DNA of 64,000 nt from positions 1-64,000 of the forward strand of contig CAKSZL010000002.1 in assembly GCA_934525625.1 (NCBI GenBank). The letters run 5' to 3'. The notes under the pieces were generated by a model. It saw only the letters and a list, made by a program, of their open reading frames with translations, made no database searches and was not told the origin of the DNA. Of this stretch, positions 61,301-64,000 are shown piece after piece. The position numbers and the translations under genes are program-made. Every line of letters starts with the position of its first letter. Position 1 is the stretch's first letter. Source of the stretch: an uncultured Burkholderiaceae bacterium. Its GTDB lineage: Bacteria; Pseudomonadota; Gammaproteobacteria; Burkholderiales; Burkholderiaceae_B.

Positions 61301-61741
61301 GTGTCCATGCCGCCGCTGCCGCGCATCGAGTTGCCACGCTTGGAGCTGCCAGGGCTGAACATGGCAGCGTTGCCTGCGGCGCGGCTTGTCGCGTCTGTGC
61401 CGATGCCCCAGGCCAATGCACCCAGCCCGGTGCGTTTCGAGCTACCGCGCTTGGAGTCTCCGATGCAGGCCGCGCAGCCTGTTGTTCCCGCCGCGATGCA
61501 ACGGGCTGGTGAGGTGAATCAGGTGCTATCACGCCGTGAGAGCGCGCCGAGTACGGCAGCTTCTGCGGGCGTTGGCCAGGGCGGGATGACGATTCACTTT
61601 TCGCCCAGCATCAGCGTGGGTGGTGATAACGGCGGCGGCGACGTGCGCGGCCAGGTGCAGGAGGGATTGAAGCTCTCCATGCGCGAACTGGAACAGATGA
61701 TTCGGCGCTTGCAGGCCGAGCAACAACGGAGGGCGTTCTAA
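58334..61741 (+). CDS. Tail tape measure protein with Pro-rich repeat C-terminus
   Basis: 1135 aa. N-terminal coiled coil (about 20-215), then the TP901-type core (DDALNSLQVAMMDQNGQVGGTYDALKRQAIELGNLLPGTTADFVGTARALMEQGV... MLSRLAKGPQMIEDAKK), hydrophobic segments around 590-690, and a globular stretch with ITSAFSGGIAGVGKLI. Residues about 870-1060 hold several copies of an (R)xELPRLE-type motif. The end (MTIHFSPSISVGG..., LEQMIRRLQAEQQRRAF) is helical. It sets tail length. GGAG lies about 10 bases before the ATG. Confidence 0.95.
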   Translation: MSKSLTLGIVFSSMGAGAVATTIGTVVGHLGSIEKKVVEAKSRMKELGLETVDAFAVQKKELQQAKEQLQAHQTATTSLGRSVAMARIEQEAATESLQAYRTELAGQTGRATDEQRVKLKTLREQVSQADRNLKELTKEFKEARDKGQGMTEGVMRQTERLQRLRTALEQNGVSTRNLSEHRRRITQAMRNEQATVDRLTTRYERLKAAQNAQQQARADLNSRWGDAMAAYGTARALGAPVGAFIRQDDALNSLQVAMMDQNGQVGGTYDALKRQAIELGNLLPGTTADFVGTARALMEQGVAVESVLGGGLKAASYLSVVLRMPTEEAGEMAAKLREAYKLSDDELTKMADSMQRAKFAFGMKPSDLMAASAYQAPMLNQLGISGIDNTNKMLAIQGMAAQVGLEGSSFGTNFSMMLSRLAKGPQMIEDAKKGMKGHAKGLMEDAGITFDFFDKKGNFAGLDHMVTELEKLKTIKDKLGDKAAMEVAEAMFGAEAGRPAMILAEQGMAGFRAAQERMAQQASLQQRIERTTQSSKNTIEALGGSLENLGAALAGPVVQALHPLINVLNTATGWLTEFADSNPRATKALGFLVLGLGAAITTFFALGVAMSFGRVLVSGLQVFSLMTRIGGGAAWLGGVLRGPLLGALGVARVAVIALGRAMLMNPIGLIITGIAAGAYLVYRYWTPIKGFFLGLWSGIRSGFVSAWNGVTSIFTGIWNQITSAFSGGIAGVGKLIVNWSPMGLFYKAFSGVLSWFGVDLPKNFTDFGTNIISGLTNGIKSAIGGAVTAIGDFASGLKSKFTNLLGIQSPSRVFMGFGGNIGDGAALGILKSVPGVQGAAGRLAGVALAGAVAASNTAVAGVNSSIQTRQPVEPPRLEAPAAQVLRLVAPATMPRVELPRMGVPRLDVSQPSSQAASPAPMPQAAPALAPQPTVSVTVPRIELPRLEAPRQADASQPARPAAPVVMPQMSMPRAELPRQVAPMPIQTPMVSMPPLPRIELPRLELPGLNMAALPAARLVASVPMPQANAPSPVRFELPRLESPMQAAQPVVPAAMQRAGEVNQVLSRRESAPSTAASAGVGQGGMTIHFSPSISVGGDNGGGDVRGQVQEGLKLSMRELEQMIRRLQAEQQRRAF

Positions 61742-62356
61742 ATGGCGATCATGACGCCGGTAGGCAATTTCGGCATGGGCACGGTGGCCCAGATCATCCA
61801 TGAGCTGACGCGCACTCGCGGCGGCGTGTCGCAGCACGCGCTGCTGGGGGAAATCACCTTCGACCTCATCACTTACTTCGAGGGCATGGAGGCGAACTTC
61901 TCGGCGAACTACGCAGAGCACGCGCTCATTGAAGGCAAGCCACGTCTGCAATGGGTGGGAGACAACCTGGACGAAGTGAGTTGGAGCCTGGTGTTCCATG
62001 CCGGGTTCTGCGACCCGGAGCTGGAGATGCTCAAACTGCGCGGTGCAATCACGCGCCACGAGGCGTTGCCGCTGGTGTTCGCCAACGGTGATTACAAAGG
62101 CTGGTTTGTTCCTACCGATGTGCGTGTGACCACCCGGCAGGTGATGCGCGACGGTACCCTGATCTGGCTGGAGGCCGAGCTGACGCTGCGCGAGTACGTG
62201 CGCCCGGTGGTGCTGGTCGAGGAAACCTCCAAGCAGGAACCAGTGGCCACCGAGAAGCCTGACCCGAACGGCCAGGTGAAAAAGCCCGCGCAGACGGTCA
62301 ACCGTGCGCCCGCGTCCAGGCCCGCCAGTGCGCCGCCAACCAGGAGCGCACGATGA
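61742..62356 (+). CDS. Tail protein, P2 GpU-like
   Basis: 204 aa. MAIMTPVGNFGMGTV... FDLITYFEGMEANFSANYAEHALIEGKPRLQWVGDNLDEVSWSLVFHAGFCDPELEMLKLRGAITRHEALPLVFANGDYKGWFVPTDVRVTTRQ is the GpU family. It follows the tape measure with no gap (stop TAA, then ATG). The last 45 residues are a Pro/Ala/Lys tail. Confidence 0.93.
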   Translation: MAIMTPVGNFGMGTVAQIIHELTRTRGGVSQHALLGEITFDLITYFEGMEANFSANYAEHALIEGKPRLQWVGDNLDEVSWSLVFHAGFCDPELEMLKLRGAITRHEALPLVFANGDYKGWFVPTDVRVTTRQVMRDGTLIWLEAELTLREYVRPVVLVEETSKQEPVATEKPDPNGQVKKPAQTVNRAPASRPASAPPTRSAR

Positions 62357-62586
62357 CGGCCATCGACTGCATCGAGCACATCACCCAGGCGGGCGAACGC
62401 TGGGACACGTTGGCCTGGCGCTACTACGGCGATCCGCTGGCCTACGGCCGCATCATCGCTGCCAACCCCGCGCTAGACATCAGCGCCACTTTGCCTTCGG
62501 GCGTGGTGGTGCTGGTGCCGGTACTGCCGCTGACCGAGTCCAGCCAAGCATTGCAGGATGAGGAGCTGCCACCGTGGAAAAGATGA
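62353..62586 (+). CDS. Tail protein X (LysM-like)
   Basis: 77 aa. IEHITQAGERWDTLAWRYYGDPLAYGRIIAANPALDISATLPSGVVVLVPVLP is the tail-X/LysM-like fold, thought to join tail tube and baseplate. Overlaps U by 4 bases and D by 13. Confidence 0.93.
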   Translation: MTAIDCIEHITQAGERWDTLAWRYYGDPLAYGRIIAANPALDISATLPSGVVVLVPVLPLTESSQALQDEELPPWKR

Positions 62587-63599
62587 AGGTAGCCACGCCC
62601 AAGGTGATTGTGCTCTACGAGAGCAAGGACATTACCGCCCACGTCGCGCCCGCGCTGATCGAGCTGGCCTACACCGACTTCATGGAAGGCGAAAGTGACT
62701 CCGTCGATCTGGCGCTGGAGGACGCCGAGCGCCGCTGGCAGGATGCCTGGTATCCACAGCATGGGGACGTGGTGCAGGTGCAGATCGGCTATGCCGGAGA
62801 ACCGCTGCTGCCCTGCGGCGAGTTTGAGGTGGACGAGGTCGAACTGGATGGCCCCCCGGACGTGATCCGCATCAAGGCGCTGGCCGCTGGCGTGAAGCGC
62901 AGCGTGCGGACGCGCAACGGCCGGGCATACGAGAACACTACGCTGGGCGACGTGGCCAAAACCGTGGCCCAGCGCAACAAGCTCAAGCTGACCGGCACGA
63001 TTGAGCCGGTGAAAATCGCGCGCGTCACGCAGGTGTACGAAACCGATCTGACCTTTCTCAAGCGCGTGGCCGAGAGCTACGGCTATTCGTTCTCGGTACG
63101 TGGAGACAAGCTCTGCTTCTTCAAACGGTCGGAACTCAAGGCGGCGGAACCTACCCTGGTGATCCGCCGCCAGGACGTGACCAGCTATCGCTTCCAGGAC
63201 AAGGTGCGTGGCGTGGTGGCAGCGGCCACGGCCTCCTACCACGACCCCAAGACCAAGCAGGTCAAGAAGGCCACGGTGAAGGATGTCGAGGCCAAGGGCA
63301 ACCAGCATAGTGCCGATGAGCTGAAGCTCAATGTGCGGGCCGAGAATGAACAACAGGCGCGGCTCAAGGCCGACGCGGCGCTGGACAGGGCCAACGAAGA
63401 CCAGACCGGCGGCACCCTGGCCATGCCCGGCCAGGTGAAGCTGATGTCCGGGGTGAATGTGCGGCTGGAAGGCTTCGGCAAGATGGATGGCAAGTACACC
63501 ATCACGCAGGCGCGGCATCGCGTGTCTCGCAGCTCCGGTTATGGCACCGAAGTCGATCTCAAGCGCGTGCGCGACCCGAAGCAAGGAGCGACGGCATGA
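62574..63599 (+). CDS. Baseplate hub protein, P2 gpD-like
   Basis: 341 aa from a GTG at 62574, which has AGGAG 8 bases upstream; an ATG at 62583 is too far from it. VIVLYESKDITAHVAPALIELAYTDFMEGESDSVDLALEDAERRWQDAWYPQHGDVVQVQIGY and VAESYGYSFSVRGDKLCFFKRSEL are typical of gpD (T4 gp27-like hub). It couples tube and spike. The stop overlaps the V start. Confidence 0.94.
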   Translation: MEKMKVATPKVIVLYESKDITAHVAPALIELAYTDFMEGESDSVDLALEDAERRWQDAWYPQHGDVVQVQIGYAGEPLLPCGEFEVDEVELDGPPDVIRIKALAAGVKRSVRTRNGRAYENTTLGDVAKTVAQRNKLKLTGTIEPVKIARVTQVYETDLTFLKRVAESYGYSFSVRGDKLCFFKRSELKAAEPTLVIRRQDVTSYRFQDKVRGVVAAATASYHDPKTKQVKKATVKDVEAKGNQHSADELKLNVRAENEQQARLKADAALDRANEDQTGGTLAMPGQVKLMSGVNVRLEGFGKMDGKYTITQARHRVSRSSGYGTEVDLKRVRDPKQGATA

Positions 63600-64000
63600 A
63601 CATGGCCACTGGCGGCGCGCGCTACAAGCAGGGCATCGTGGCCGAGTCCCGGCCGGGATTTGCCCGCGTGCGTTTCGATGACGTGGACGGCCTGGTCACG
63701 GCCTGGCTTCCTCTACTGCATCCCAAGACCCTCGCCGACAAGGTAGTGTGGACGCTGGACGTGGGCGAGCATGTTGGCTGCATCCTGGATGAGTTCATGG
63801 AGGACGGCTGCATCCTCGGCGCGATCTACTCTGACGCCGACGCGCCGCCGGTAAGCAGCCCGGACAAGTTCCGGCTCCAGTTCAAGGATGGCGGCTCGGT
63901 TGAGTACGACCGCAGCAACGGGGCCATGAACATCGTCTGCAAAGGTGTTGCAAACCTGGTCGCCGATGGTGACGTCACCGTGAAGGCTCCCTCGGTTACG
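63596..64000 (+). CDS. Baseplate spike protein, P2 gpV-like (partial)
   Basis: The first 135 codons are visible; the gene runs off the window. ARYKQGIVAESRPGFARVRFDDVDGLVTAWLPLLHPKTL...KVVWTLDVGEHVGCILDEFMEDGCILGAIYSDADAPP is the OB-fold of gpV, followed by the start of the spike (GGSVEYDRSNGAMNIVCKG). It forms the membrane-piercing tip. ATGA overlap with D. Confidence 0.93.
   Translation, partial: MNMATGGARYKQGIVAESRPGFARVRFDDVDGLVTAWLPLLHPKTLADKVVWTLDVGEHVGCILDEFMEDGCILGAIYSDADAPPVSSPDKFRLQFKDGGSVEYDRSNGAMNIVCKGVANLVADGDVTVKAPSVT

Larger units (their letters stand above)
34685..64000. mobile_element. Mu-like transposable prophage with P2-type contractile tail (partial, right end not reached)
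   Basis: Defining genes are a DDE transposase (46589-48418), a MuB-type ATPase (45339-46592), Gam, GemA, Mor, Mu-type terminase/portal/F/G, Mu I/Z and capsid, then sheath, tube, E/E', tape measure, U, X, D and V. The left arm is transcribed leftward from about 49900 to 35012; the right arm rightward from 49991. No frameshift or truncation is evident in recognisable genes, so it may be functional. Baseplate, fibres and right end lie beyond 64000. Confidence 0.93.

Noticed and set aside
1-64000. tRNA, rRNA, CRISPR array, site-specific integrase
   Set aside because: I saw no tRNA-like cloverleaf, rRNA, regularly spaced direct repeats or tyrosine/serine recombinase gene; the prophage is transposable and needs no att site in a tRNA.

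Overview
The window is high-GC, densely packed DNA from a betaproteobacterium, most likely in or near Bordetella/Achromobacter (Alcaligenaceae). I base this on gene order and base composition only; no 16S rRNA or other taxonomic marker is present. It has two parts: a nearly complete flagellar cluster (1 to about 33,030, with two unrelated host genes up to about 34,670), and most of a Mu-like transposable prophage (from about 34,685 past the right edge).

Flagellar part. The last codons of flhA run into flhF. A leftward flgN-flgM-flgA group faces the rightward rod, hook and ring run flgB-C-D-E-F-G-H-I-J, followed by flgK-flgL and a chemoreceptor gene behind a very good sigma-28 promoter. Leftward come the export and motor genes fliF-G-H-I-J-K-L-M-N-O-P-Q-R, mostly joined by ATGA overlaps. 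fliE is alone and rightward, divergent from fliF. Next is a leftward late set: flaG, fliD, fliS, fliT, a second FliK-like gene and an FlhB C-domain-like gene, driven by a second excellent sigma-28 promoter in front of flaG. fliA (sigma-28 itself) is divergent from flaG. No flagellin gene lies in the window. After fliA come a YpfJ-type zinc metallopeptidase and a leftward maf whose start codon lies only about 20 bases from the inferred prophage end.

Prophage part. The element is Mu-like in replication, regulation and head genes (DDE transposase, MuB-type ATPase, Gam, GemA, Mor, gp27-gp28-gp29-F-G, I/Z) and has a contractile P2-type tail (sheath, tube, E/E', tape measure, U, X, D, V). Its layout is split. 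From a central immunity region (operator at 49,940) the left arm runs leftward through early genes, transposition genes, Mor, lysis, terminase and portal, to F and G at the host junction. The right arm runs rightward through repressor, lipoprotein, protease/scaffold, capsid and tail. Compared with Mu, everything from the early genes to G is inverted. No gene is visibly broken. The right end is outside the window.

Most notable: a promoter-like element, ACTAAA-N3-CTTTA, occurs three times in the prophage, each time exactly 50 bases before a start codon: the endolysin (leftward lysis/packaging arm), the protease/scaffold gene and the first tail gene. Two copies overlap the stop codon of the gene before them. 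This looks like the late-promoter set tying the divergent arms together, presumably under the single Mor-family activator seen here. Other points of interest are a reversed two-helix membrane-protein gene fitted between the tail chaperone and tape-measure genes and overlapping both; a lipoprotein gene coupled to the repressor; a tail E/E' frameshift; an internal scaffold start; and a Pro-rich repeat tail on the tape measure.
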